From Strigops habroptila (taxonomy: Eukaryota; Chordata; Aves; Psittaciformes; Psittacidae): DNA of 64,000 nucleotides. Below are positions 41,299 to 52,068 of this stretch, one piece after another. The notes below the pieces were generated by a model. That model made no database searches. It saw only the letters and a program-made list of their open reading frames with translations, and was not told the DNA's origin. The position numbers and the translations under genes were made by a program. Numbering within the stretch: the first letter of the stretch is position 1; each line of letters starts with the position of its first letter. The DNA lies in the NCBI RefSeq assembly GCF_004027225.2, contig NC_044296.2, forward strand, positions 5,451,943-5,515,942. Reading direction: 5' to 3'.

Positions 41299-44200
41299 AT
41301 GGGCTCGGGTTCGCGCAGCCCCGCGCGGCGGCACCGGGAGCTGGCCCGGGAGCGCTCCGGCAGCCGGGAGAAGCGGCGGCGGCGGCGCAGCCGGAGCGGG
41401 GGGCGCCGGCGGGAGCCAAGCTCGGGGTGAGCGGGGAGCGGGGCGTGTCTGAGGGGGCCCTCGGGGAGACCGGGCGGGCCAGGCCAGGCTCCGTGCCGCG
41501 GGGCCCGGCGCGGGGGGAAGGCCCGGCGCAGGCCGGGGGTAGGCCGCGGCGGTGGGGGAGGCCCCGCCGGGCCCTGCGGCGGGCTGCAGTGCCCCCGGGC
41601 CGGGGAGCGCCTTGCCGAGCGTCGCCCCTGACACAGAACAAGGCCGTTCGGGGCTAAAGGTACTGCCGGTGCCGCCGTGCGAGCGCCCTGGAGTTTCCCC
41701 GGAACTCTGGGGCGGCCGCAGCGGGGAGGCGCGGTCCCCGCTCTGGAGCTCCCCGGCACAGAGTAGGAGCCGTGTCCCAAACGCGCCTTTCCTGCACCGC
41801 AGCTCCGATTCCGGCGATGAGAGGCAGAAATGGAAGCAGAAGAAGAGCAGAAGCCGGGAGCAGCACCACAGCAGCCGCAGGAGGCACCGCTCGCGCTCGC
41901 GGGGGTCGAGCTCCGAGCGTGAGCGGGACCAGAGGAGAGCCCGGAGCAGGGAGCGGAGGAGGAGAGACGGCTCCAAGTCTTCCGTGTCTTCTGTCAGCTC
42001 CCCCTCCCCGCCGCGCTGCCGGGGCCGGGAGGAGACAGGGCAGCAGCTGAGCCTCCAGGAGCGCCTGAGGCTGAAGGAGGAGAAGAAGAAGCAGGCTGCG
42101 CTCATGAAGGCCTTGGAGACGCCTGAGGAGAAGCGGGCTCGGCGGCTGGCCAAGAAGGAGGCCAAGGAGAGGAAGAAGCGGGAGAAGATGGGGTGGGGAG
42201 AGGAGTACATGGGTTACACCAACACTGACAATCCCTTTGGAGACAACAATCTGCTGGGCACCTTCATCTGGAGCAAGGTGAGCTCCTCAGTGCCCATATG
42301 TTGCTGCTCACGGGAGACCATGCTCCTGCGGCTGCCAAAGAACAGGACAGAGGAGCTGTGGGTCTTTGGGGAAGCTTTGCTTGAGGTGGGAACCTCTGTA
42401 ACACAAAGAGCAGCTCCATAAGAGTAAAGCAGTGCTGTGGGGCAGCAGACAGGCGTTTCTGACGAGCTCGGTGGGGTTTTATCTCCTTCCTTTCTCTGGA
42501 AGACCAAGCCAAGGGGTGCAGAGTGAGGAGGTGGGTCAGGGGACAGGAGAGGGACCTGGACCTACTGGGTGCTGCAGGCCGAGAGCTGAGCAGTGTTCAC
42601 TGGTGTGTTACTGCTTGTGCTTTGCTGAGGGGCTTCAGGAGTGGGATTTGAGAGACGTGGGGGCTTTTGACAGGATCAGAGCTCTCTGGAGCAGTGGAAG
42701 CAGGTGGATGTGGTGGGATTTGCTGGCTGGTTGGGGCTGTAGGAGCCACTGGGTTTCACAGCTGCCCTTGGCCTCTCCATTTTAGGCACTGGAAAAGAAA
42801 GGAATCAGCCACTTGGATGAAAAGGACCTGAAGGAGAGGAACAAGCGAATTCAGGAGGACAATCGCCTGGAGCTGCAGAAGGTGGGATCAGATGCCCCTT
42901 CCCTCAAACCATCCAACAGAGAACCCTGTGGCTAGGCCAGTTCTCCTAGTTGCTCACCTGAAAGCACCCTTGTTCTTCTCATTAGGGGTGCCCATAGGAT
43001 GCAGGATTGAGGGGGGGCCACAGTAGATTTCTGCTATTGCAGGGTGAGAAGACTACTCTTGGGGTTCAGTCCAGCTCAGGAGGTGCTGAGGAGGGCAAGT
43101 GCCAGGTCACAGCACCGAGGTGTGGTGTCACATCCGCAGTGGCCTCACATCTCCCTCTGCCCGGACAGGTGAAGCAGCTGCGCCTGGAGCGAGAGCGGGA
43201 GAAGGCGATGCGTGAGCAGGAGCTGGAGATGCTGCAGCGGGAGAAGGAGGCAGAACACTTCAAAACCTGGGAGGAGCAGGAGGACAACTTCCACCTGCAG
43301 CAGGCCAAGCTGCGGTAGATGTGCGGCTCTGCGGGGACAGGCCCAGCAGGGAGCAGGGGATGGCAGGCACTGATCGCTATCCCTTTCCTCTAGGTCCAAG
43401 ATCCGGATTCGGGATGGGAGAGCGAAACCTATTGACCTTCTGGCCAAGTACATCAGTGCAGAGGATGATGACCTGGCCGTGGAGATGCACGAGCCCTACA
43501 CCTTCCTGAACGGCCTGACCGTCTCTGACATGGAGGATCTGGTGGAGGACATCCAGGTACCAGCTCTGCCACCCCTGTGCTCAAGGCTTCTCCCCCTACA
43601 GCTCTGCTTCCCTGCCCGTGGTGCGGAGCAGGAGCCTGATGTCTTGCTTGTCTTCTGCCTGCAGGTTTACATGGAGCTGGAGCAAGGGAAGAATGTGGAC
43701 TTCTGGAGGGACATGACTATCATCACGGAAGATGAGATAGCCAAGCTCCGCAAGCTGGAGGCCTCTGGGAAAGGAGGACCAGGCAAGTGGGAGGGCAGAG
43801 CCTGGTGTGCGTGTCAAGGGGAGTGTGAGTGGTGGGTTGTAGGGTCTGCTGCGTGCGCTGGCGTTCAGAGGAGCTCTCTGGGATCTGCTGGATGGAGGCT
43901 GTGGATCTGCTTCCAGTGTCAGACCTGGGTGAGGGCAGGTTGAGCGCTCTGAGACCGTCTGGTTGCCCTTGTCTGTCTGACCAGGAGAGCGTCGGGATGG
44001 CGTCAATGCCTCGGTCAGCTCCGATGTGCAGTCCGTGTTCAAAGGGAAGACGTACAACCAGCTGCAAGTGCTGTACCAGGGCATTGAGAGCAAGATCCGG
44101 GCAGGAGGCCCCAACCTGGACATTGGGTACTGGGAGAGTCTGCTGCAGCAGCTGAAGGCTTACATGGCTCGGGCCAGGTAAGAGCAGGGGCTGTCCCTTG

Positions 44201-46660
44201 GCCAGGACTGTGGGAAGGGGCAGCACAGACTGTGCTGTGAGCAGAGCTGGGCGGGGGACACAAACCCAAAGTCACCAGTGGAGGAGTTTTATGCTTTTCT
44301 GAGTGGTGGGTTGTCCCAAGAGGGGAGATGAGCTGGGGACAGTCCCTTCTCCAGCAGCAATGTTTACAGTGAGGTCTCTTAAGAGGGAATCAAACCAGAG
44401 GGTTATTCAGCTCCAAACCTTACAAACCTCTGCAGTTTTCCAGCTGATGTGGTGGGTGTCAGAGCTCTGGGTAGCATGGGCACAAGAGGGTTCTGCTGGG
44501 TGGGACCTGAGAGCTCCTCTCATCCTCGCAGGCTGCGGGAGCGGCACCAGGATGTGCTGCGCCAGAAGCTGTACAAGTTGAAGCAGGAGCAGGGTGTGGA
44601 GAGTGAACCGCTCTTCCCCATCATCAAGCAGGAGCTGGCCTCCCCCAGCGACAGGTAGGAAGCCCTTCCCTTGGGCAGCATCTGGGGATCTCCCATGGGA
44701 CACTCGGGGCAGAAGATGCAGCCTTGTGCTCCCATCCTTCCATAGGCAGACCTCAGGTGAGCAGAAAACCAGGGTACCATCCCCGTCCCAGTCCTCTCTT
44801 CTCTCTTCCTTGCAGGCTGGATCCAGAGGAGATGGTACAGCCAGGGCCGTCCTCGGAGCCAGAGGCTGAGCAGGATGCAGAGGCCAAGGGAGAGGCTGTG
44901 CTGATGGAGGAGGACCTGATCCAGCAGAGCCTGGATGACTACGATGCAGGGAAGTACAGCCCCCGGCTGCTGAGCACCAACGAGCTGCCCTTCGATGCCC
45001 ACGTGCTGGAGGCCGAGGAGGACACTCATCGCCTGCTGCTCCTGCGTCAGCAGCTGCAGGTCACAGGTGGGAGCCCCTGCGCCTGCCAACACGTGCTTCA
45101 GGGTGCAGGGCTAGAGGGGGGACAGTGCCGGGTCACTGCCCAACGCTGCCAGGAGCTGTAGACAAGAGCAGCCACACCACCAAGCTGCTTGGGCTGTGGA
45201 CAAGTGGGAAGAGTGTTCTGGATGAGTTTTCCAGCAAAACTCAACCCAGTGCCCGCCCAGAGTCTGCAGAGTAGTGCTCATATATCTCTATGCATATTGC
45301 ATCCCCTGCCCAGCATCTGCTGCTCCTCCCCTCTACATGCCAAGGAGCAGTCTCCATAGCACAGAGCTGGCCAGCACGGCAGGACCAAGTGGCCACCTGC
45401 AAGGTCCTGGGTTGGGGCAGTCCCCAGCACAAACACAGGCTGGGGGAGAATGGATGGGGCAGCCCTGAGAAGGACTTGGGTGTGTTGGGTGACAACAAGC
45501 TCCCCATGACCCGGCTTCAGTGTGCACTTGAGCCCAGAACCACCCTGTGGGCTGCACCCCCAGAGTGTGAGCAGCAGGTCAGGGAGGGGATCCTGCCCCT
45601 CTGCTGTGCTCTGGGGAGACCCCCCCTGCAGTCCTGATCCAGCTCTGGGGCAGCAGCACAAGAGGGACGTGGAGCTGCTGGAGCGAGGCCAGAGGAGGCC
45701 CCGGAGCTGCTGCGAGGGCTGGAGCAGCTCTGCTCTGGAGCCAGGCTGAGAGAGCTGGGCTGCGGCAGCCTGGAGAAGAGAAGGCTCCTGAAGGGGAGAC
45801 CTTAGAGCAGCTCCAGTGCCTAAAGGGGCTCCAGGAAACCTGAAGAGGGGCTTTGGACAAGGGTCTGTAGGGACAGGCCAAGGGGAATGGCTTTAACCTG
45901 CCAGAGGGGAGATTGAGATGAGCTCTGGGGCAGAAGCTCTTCCCTGTGAGGGTGCTGAGGCGCTGGCACAGGGTGCCCAGAGAAGCTGTGGCTGCCCCAT
46001 CCCTGGCAGTGTTCAAGGCCAGGTTGGACACAGGGGCTTGGAGCAACCTGCTCTAGTGGAAGGTGTCCCTGCCCGTGGCAGGGGGCTGGAGGTGGAGGAG
46101 CTTTAAGCTCCCTTCCCACCCAGACCATTCCACGATGCTATGACCACTTGCCACCTCTCCTCCCTATAGGTGATGCCACTGAGAGCACTGATGACATCTT
46201 CTTCCGTAAGGCTAAGGAGGGAATGGGTGCAGACGAGGCACAGTTCAGCGTGGAGATGCCCCTTACAGGCAAAGCTTACCTCTGGGCTGACAAGTACCGG
46301 CCCCGTAAGCCCCGCTTCTTCAACCGGGTGCACACGGGCTTCGAGTGGAACAAGTACAACCAGACCCACTACGACTTTGACAACCCTCCTCCCAAGATCG
46401 TGCAGGGCTACAAGTTCAACATCTTCTACCCCGACCTGATCGACAAGCGCTCGACGCCCGAGTACTTCCTGGAGGCCTGTCAGGACAACAAGGACTTTGC
46501 CATCCTGCGCTTCCACGCCGGGCCGCCCTACGAGGACATCGCCTTCAAGATTGTCAACCGCGAGTGGGAGTATTCCCACCGGCATGGCTTCCGCTGCCAG
46601 TTTGCCAACGGGATCTTCCAGCTCTGGTTCCACTTCAAGCGGTACCGCTACCGCAGATGA
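41299..46660 (+). CDS. CACTIN: Cactin, spliceosome C complex subunit, 10 coding exons
   Basis: Nuclear protein first found as a partner of Drosophila Cactus (IkB); in vertebrates it modulates NF-kB/TLR signalling and is a spliceosomal component needed for correct splicing. Exons: 41299-41426, 41803-42277, 42786-42881, 43169-43314, 43394-43556, 43665-43782, 43985-44177, 44532-44654, 44816-45066, 46170-46660 (TGA 46658-46660). Phases match throughout and give 727 aa (human 758). The N-terminal 110 residues are Arg/Ser-rich, as in splicing factors. Then come Lys/Glu-rich predicted coiled-coil stretches (exons 2-4), the mid domain (KPIDLLAKYI, YTFLNGL, KTYNQLQVLYQGI), an acidic linker (EAVLMEEDLIQQSLDDYDAG), and the highly conserved C-terminal domain from AKAYLWADKYRPRKPRFFNR-like sequence to FKRYRYRR. 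Intron 6 is GC-AG. Confidence 0.96.
43783..43984 (+). other. CACTIN: CACTIN intron 6, GC-AG type
   Basis: Exon 6 ends GGACCAG and the intron opens GCAAGTGGGAGG. Joining at this point to GAGAGCGTCGG of exon 7 restores GKGGPGERRDG, as expected for the family. The only nearby GT (43787) would add four bases and break the frame. Apart from the C at +2 the donor is a perfect match to U1, which is typical of functional GC donors. Confidence 0.88.
45067..46169 (+). other. CACTIN: CACTIN intron 9
   Basis: The longest CACTIN intron. Its right two-thirds are a CR1 element whose tail ends about 28 bp before the exon 10 acceptor. The left part (45067-45390) holds nothing recognisable. Confidence 0.8.
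45400..46141 (+). mobile_element. CR1 LINE 3' part in CACTIN intron 9
   Basis: About 740 bp of sense CR1, including the end of ORF2 (GAGAAGGACTTGGGTGTGTT encodes the EKDLGVL block), the AAGAGGGACGTGGAGCTGCT block, and the whole 3' region to the tail CACGATGCTATGA. It is co-directional with CACTIN. Confidence 0.92.
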
Positions 46661-46825
46661 GGGGCTGCTCCGCTCCCCTTTAGAGCCCTGGCGCAAGGGG
46701 GTCTTGCTCCCCATCACATGCACTGCCCCACAGACGGCCCCAAGGCATGGCCCAGCACAGGGCCTGTTCCTGAGGGATTTCCCTGTCCTTGCTTTTATCC
46801 TGAGGGACCCTGAGTCTTTGGTACA

Positions 46826-46831
46826 AATAAA
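46826..46831 (+). terminator. CACTIN: Polyadenylation signal AATAAA of CACTIN
   Basis: AATAAATAGGGGTTGTTT lies about 165 bp after the CACTIN stop, with GT-rich sequence downstream. The 3' UTR is thus short. Confidence 0.85.
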
Positions 46832-46849
46832 TAGGGGTTGTTTAAGTAG

Positions 46850-48221
46850 TGGCATGCTGGGTGTGGGCACCCCCCACTGCTCGCCCCTGTCCTGGATGTC
46901 GCCACCAGCCAGTACCACACTGGGCCAGCACTGGGAGCTCCTCTAGGGGCTGGGTAGTGCTTGGGGGTGTCCCTACCCCCATCTCCAGGGTCTGTCACCT
47001 CATCCCCTCTGCTGTCACCCCTGTGTGCCTGGTCCAGCCCCCTGCACTCTCCTTGCCCCCACGGGCCCCCTCCCAGCCCCACACACTCACATTGCTAGTG
47101 CCAGACCTGTCTAGCCAGATGTTCCCCAGTTGCAGCCACCTTTGCTCCCTCCCCACATGGATCCCTGGGCCCCTCACCCTCCCAGCCAGCCCTGTTTCTG
47201 GCGCATTCCACCCTGGGATCTGGCTTCCCCAGCCTGGGAGCGCCACCACCCCCTCGTGACCCTGCTCGTGGGATGAAGGTTCAGTGGCTGCTTCGGCAGG
47301 GAGGAGGAGAGGGGTGTTGGATGGGACATCTCCTTACAGGGGAAAATCTGGTTGTGGTGCCCTGTGGTCCCTCCCACCCAGTGCCTCAGCAGCTCCGGGC
47401 TGCCCCAGGCTGAGGTTGGGGCTTCTTGAGGGCCTTAAGCATCACTCTGTGGGTTTTGGGCACCTTCAAGGCTGAGCTGGGACTTGCTGGTGTTAGTCCC
47501 TCCTGGTGATAACCGTGGGGCACAGCCAACGCTCAGGGGTCACCCCACATGGCCCCATCCCCACCAGCTGCTGAACCTGGAGGGTGCTGAAGCCAGAATG
47601 CTGCTGGAACATGAGGAAGCCTCCTCTTGGCCATGAACTGCTGCATCAAAGCTGTTTCCTCCCTACAGGCTGCCTCGCTGCATCCTGCTCCAGCCCCACA
47701 GCCAAGGGACTTGCTGGGGCCCCCCAGCACTGGGGCAGAGCCAGCCCTGCTGTTGGGGGGCTCCCTGAACTCAGGGGCTGCCCCATGGCTGTTATCTTCC
47801 CCCAGAGCTCAGGGAGGATGCCATGTCCTGCTGCTCTCAGCACCACTGGCTGCATCCAGGCCTGCACAGGCCATGGGAGCTGGTGCTCGGGAGGGTCCCA
47901 CGCCTGCTGCAGGCCCCCCTGCCTCATGCCAGGGCTCAGCTGCAGGGGTTCGGGGAGCCCCAACAGCCTTAGCCCCACATGTGGGTGTCCCATGCCCATC
48001 CCCATCTTGCCGGACATCCCCAGAGCCGGGTAACATCCTCGGCATCTCCTTCCTGTGAGTTATTTAAAGCTCGGTGCTGGGGGTGCAGGAAGCGTGTGAA
48101 GGCTCAGCAAGGGATGGCCCGGGAGGAAATAGGGCAAAAAGAACCCCAAAGGCGGTGGCTGGAGCTCTCCCTCATTCAGTGCCTGCTCACAGCCCCTCTG
48201 CCTCCAGGGCCCATGCACCCG
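46850..48221. other. CACTIN-TBXA2R intergenic region
   Basis: GC-rich unique sequence with many C-rich runs. No conserved exon, CR1 or RNA gene was recognised. Open frames across it lack splice or homology support. Confidence 0.6.
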
Positions 48222-48510
48222 TGGGCTCGGTGGGTGTTGGTGCATGGGGTGCCCAATGTCACCCAGGGGTTTGATGGGTGTTGGTCCATGGGGTGCCCCA
48301 TGTCACCCATGGGCTCGATGGGTGCTGGTGCATGGGGTGCCTGATGTCACCCATGGGCTCGATGGGTGTTGGTCCATGGGGTGCCCAATGTCACCCAGGG
48401 GCTTGACGGGTGTTGGTCCGTGGGGTGCCCAGTGTCACCCAGGGGTTCGATGGGTGTTGGTCCGTGGGGTGCCCAGTGTCACCCAGGGGCTCGATGGGTG
48501 TTGGTCCATG
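48222..48510. repeat. 44-bp minisatellite upstream of the TBXA2R first exon
   Basis: About 6.5 copies of a 44-bp unit of the form GATGGGTGTTGGTCCATGGG, then GTGCCCAATGTCACCCAGGG, then GCTC. Units differ at a handful of positions (CCATG/CCGTG/GCATG; CAATG/CAGTG/TGATG). The array stops about 35 bp before the CpG-rich start of TBXA2R exon 1, so it sits in or next to the promoter. Confidence 0.95.
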
Positions 48511-48543
48511 AGTCCCGCCCGCCAGCGCTGCCCCCCCCCGCTC

Positions 48544-48681
48544 CATCCTCCCCATCCTCCGGACGCAGGAATCCGTCTCGTCTCGGGTAAACAAATGAGT
48601 AACGCGGGGCCGAGCCGGGCGCTGCTGAGCGCGGCCGGGACTACGGGGCCGGGGCTGCGGCGCTGCTCGGCCGCGGGGCAG
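48544..48681 (+). promoter_or_regulatory. TBXA2R: Probable TBXA2R non-coding first exon and CpG promoter
   Basis: A short CpG-rich block ends in GGGGCAG followed by the donor GTGAGAGCC at 48682. In mammals TBXA2R has non-coding 5' exons upstream of the main coding exon, and the next downstream gene is TBXA2R on the same strand. The donor and CpG content are visible; assignment to TBXA2R is by position. Confidence 0.55.
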
Positions 48682-50805
48682 GTGAGAGCCGGGGCCGGGA
48701 GATGCTGCCGGGACCGGGGGGGGGGCCGGGGGAGCCCGAGATGCGCGGAGAGGAGCCGGGTGGGTCCCGCCGGCAGCGGAGGGGCTGGGGGGGATGCGCT
48801 GATGGAGGGTCCGGGCAGGGATGGGAAGGACAAAGAGCTGGGACGGATGGAGTGGGGGGACGGAGAGACAGACTGGGACGGAGGAACGGAGGGCTGTGGT
48901 GGGCACGGTGCGGGGGGCCGGGGCTGCACAGAGACCTGCAGAGCTGATGCCTCCCCGGGGAAGCGGGGACCTCCCGGGGGTGCCCCCACCCCGCGCTCTG
49001 TGCCTGCCCGTCCCCTGGGCCGGGTGTCCGGGGCTGGCACGTCCCGCGCTGCCCCCAGCACCAGTCACCCACATCGGGGCGGACCCTGCCGGCCCCCCGC
49101 TCCGCTATGGGCCACAGCCACCGAGCCTGGCAGGGATTGTTGCTGCTCCTGTGTCACTGCTCCCCATCAGTGTCCCTGTCCTGGGTGTCGCATGGGTGTC
49201 CCTACTCCAGGCCAGGTCCCCCCAGCAGCGGGTCCCCTTGATGGCTGTGGGATCCAGGGAGGGATGTGGGAGCCCTGCCAGGTTCCTGTCCACATGATGT
49301 GGCCGTTACCCCATCATCATCCCATCATCATCCTAGCTGATGTCCTCCAACTGATCCAGAGATTACCAGCCTGGGGGCGGTGGCCGCTGGGACCATCCCT
49401 CCTTGCGCCCAGTGGTGCCCTGTGTGATCAGCTGCTGGAGGGACATCGGCTGGAGAGGCAGAGGAGGGGTCCCTTTGTGGTGTCCCACTTCCCAGAAACC
49501 TCCCTTCCCAGCACGCCCCACTCCCTGCCTAGGGAACCGGGGGAGCGATGGGCTGGGAACGCTGATAAGCAGCGGCCGCCTGTGCTCCTGCTCCTCCTCC
49601 CGCCTTCCCCTGCATGAGCACGGATGTGGCCAAGGGCAGGAAGCGGAGCCCAGGCAGCCCATGCGGCATCTGCATGATGCCAGGTTGGCGATGCCAAACC
49701 TGAGCCCTGTTAACACCCGCACCTCTGCATCCAGCACTTCTTGGCCCTCACCGCCCATCTCAGAGACAGCTCCTCTCTGCTGGGATTTCACCCCTTTGCC
49801 TTCATCTGCAGGATCTCCCTGGAAGAGGGTTTGGCTGGATCCAGTGACCCCAAAGCCAAGTGCAGCAGGCTCAGGGTGTCTCCTCCACAGGACGGTGAGT
49901 GAGGATCCCCCCATCCCACATGAACCCTGTCCCATGAATGCCTCTGCTCTGCTCTGGCATGTGTGGGGCTGCTGCTGAATGGCCCCTCTTTAATATGTGA
50001 TCCCCTCTAAGAGCTGCACGGTCCCAAGACAGCTCTGCCCAGAGCAGCACATGGATGCTCAGCCCTTGAGCCCACCCTTGCATCGTGCCTGGTCCTTGGG
50101 CTGTGGTGTCCCTGGTGTCCCCAGCCCTGCTGGCAGTGAGGGTCCAGATCATGGTTGCTTCAAGGCAGAAGGGGAGGGGACATGGGTGATGATGGGATTT
50201 GGGATGTGCAGTGTGGAGCTGCCACTGTGGGGAGAGGGGTGACATCCTGCCACACTGCGACTGTGCACCCAAGCCAAGGTCATGGTGTGCCAAGGCACAG
50301 CCATGGGTGCCAAGAGCATCCCATGGCTGTGAGTCCTCAGGTGATGGGGGCAGTTGGGCAGCATCATCCCATGGGTCCCAATTCCCAACCAGTGCAGGGA
50401 ACACGCTGGGGTTGAGGGGACACAGACATGCTTGGGGACAGCACCCAGGCACATGTCAGGGGACATCTGGAGTGAGACCTCTGAGCTGGGTCATCACCGT
50501 GGGGCAGCTGGGAATTTGCCACCTCCCATCCCAGGGGGATGCAGGAAAGGCTGGTGGGTCCTCAGGGAACTGGATCCATCACACTGAGGCTTGGCCATGT
50601 GCCTCAAGGGGACTGATGCCTTTGGGGCCACTGCAGCCATCAGGGGGGGACCAGAGAAAACAAACAGTAGCAAGTTTTCACTCTTGTCTCATGGAAAAAG
50701 CCGGGGCAGTGAATCACCACCATGCTCTGCCAGCGGGACTGGGACAGGGATGGGGAACGTGACCCACTCCCAGCCCCTTCCCTGCTCCCCAGTGGCCATG
50801 ACAGG

Positions 50806-50960
50806 TCAGAAGCTGTGGCTGCCCCATCCCTGGCAGTGCTCAAGGCCAGGTTGGACACAGGGGCTTGGAGCAACCTGCTCTAGTGGAAGGTGTCCCTGCC
50901 CATGGCAGGGGTTGGAGCTGAATGAGCTTTAAGGTCTCTTCATCCCAAACCAGTCTATGA
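50806..50960 (+). mobile_element. CR1 3'-end fragment
   Basis: Sense CR1: AGAAGCTGTGGCTGCCCCAT to GAGCTTTAAGGTCTCTTCAT and the worn tail CCAGTCTATGAACTGATATG. Confidence 0.9.
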
Positions 50961-51435
50961 ACTGATATGGACAGAGGGCAGAGGCCAGTGCCAGCCTGCA
51001 TGAGGAGGGGGACACTTCGCAGAGGTGCAAGGTCAGGGTACAGCTGAGCGTCCCATGCGGGGCACCAGGCTGGGGATGGGGTGGGGACAGGGTGGCAGGA
51101 ACATCTGGAGCCTGGAGAAATGGGTCCCAGGAGGAGGGGCAGGGTCTGGTTCCAGCCTGGTGCCTCACATGGGAGTATAGTCCCAGGGGTGTGAGGCCAT
51201 TCCCCATTCCGTGCTCCCCGGACCCGCCGCAATGGATTAGAGCCTCGCGGCAGCAGCTGCCCATGGCTCAGGGCCCGGGACTGTTAATCCTGACCAGCTG
51301 CACCCTGCACTGTGCCGGCCCCATGATGCTGGTGGGTGTCCCCCCTGCCACAGCCCCACATCTGCTGCCCTGAGCTGGTGCTGGGTGGGTTTGGCCATGG
51401 GGTCCAGCCCCAAACCCCCACCTTGTTCCTGCCCT

Positions 51436-51972
51436 TGTGAGACCCCACTTGGAGCACTGTTGACACCACTGTTGTGGTGTCCCCAAGACAAGAGGGACAT
51501 GGAGCTGTTGGAGCAAGTCCAGAGGAGGCTACAGAGATGCTGCAAGGGCTGGAGCAGCTCTGCTCTGGAGCCAGGCTGAGAGAGCTGGGCTGGGGCAGCC
51601 TGGAGAAGAGAAGGCTCCTGAAGGGGAGACCTTAGAGCAGCTGCAGTGCCTAAAGGGGCTCCAGGAAACCTGGAGAGGGGCTTTGGACAAGGGCCTGGAG
51701 GGACAGGACAAGGGGAATGGCTTTAACCTGCCAGAGGGGAGATTGAGATGAGCTCTGAGGCAGAAACTCTTCCCTGCGAGGGTGCTGAGGCGCTGGCACA
51801 GGGTGCCCAGAGAAGCTGTGGCTGCCCCATCCCTGGCAGTGTTCAAGGCCAGGTTGGACACAGGGGCTTGGAGCAACCTGCTCTAGTGGAAGATGTCCCT
51901 GCCTGTGGCAGGGGTTGGAGGTGGAGGAGCTTTAAGGTCCCTTCCAATACAAACCAGTCTGGGGTTCTATTA
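51436..51972 (+). mobile_element. CR1 3' part ending 12 bp before the TBXA2R coding exon
   Basis: Sense CR1 from CTTGTGAGACCCCACTTGGA through AAGAGGGACATGGAGCTGTT and the full 3' region, to the tail CTGGGGTTCTATTATT. The tail merges directly into the acceptor GTCCCCACAG of the TBXA2R coding exon. Confidence 0.94.
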
Positions 51973-52068
51973 TTGTCCCCACAGGGCAAGGCAGGATCAG
52001 TGCCAGCACTGGTGGGGCACACGTGCCATAGAGCCAAGCCAGAAGGACACCTGATGGGGTGGGGGGAC

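Larger units (their letters stand above)
48682..51984 (+). other. TBXA2R: TBXA2R 5' UTR intron
   Basis: Holds two CR1 fragments (50806-50960 and 51436-51972) and otherwise unique GC-rich sequence. No coding exon was recognised in 48700-50800 or 50965-51430. It ends at the acceptor GTCCCCACAG (51984), 84 bp before the start codon. Confidence 0.6.

Noticed and set aside
40596-41780. 394-residue open frame on the minus strand over the CACTIN promoter and exon 1
   Set aside because: Antisense shadow of a CpG island and of Arg/Ser-rich coding sequence; no domain.
48244-49617. 457-residue open frame on + spanning the 44-bp minisatellite and TBXA2R first exon
   Set aside because: Its N-terminal part is the minisatellite translated in frame, and the rest is low-complexity GC-rich sequence without homology.
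51748-52068. In-frame N-terminal extension of TBXA2R
   Set aside because: The upstream codons are sense CR1 sequence and lie across the acceptor at 51984. TBXA2R homology begins at MDPSNGS.
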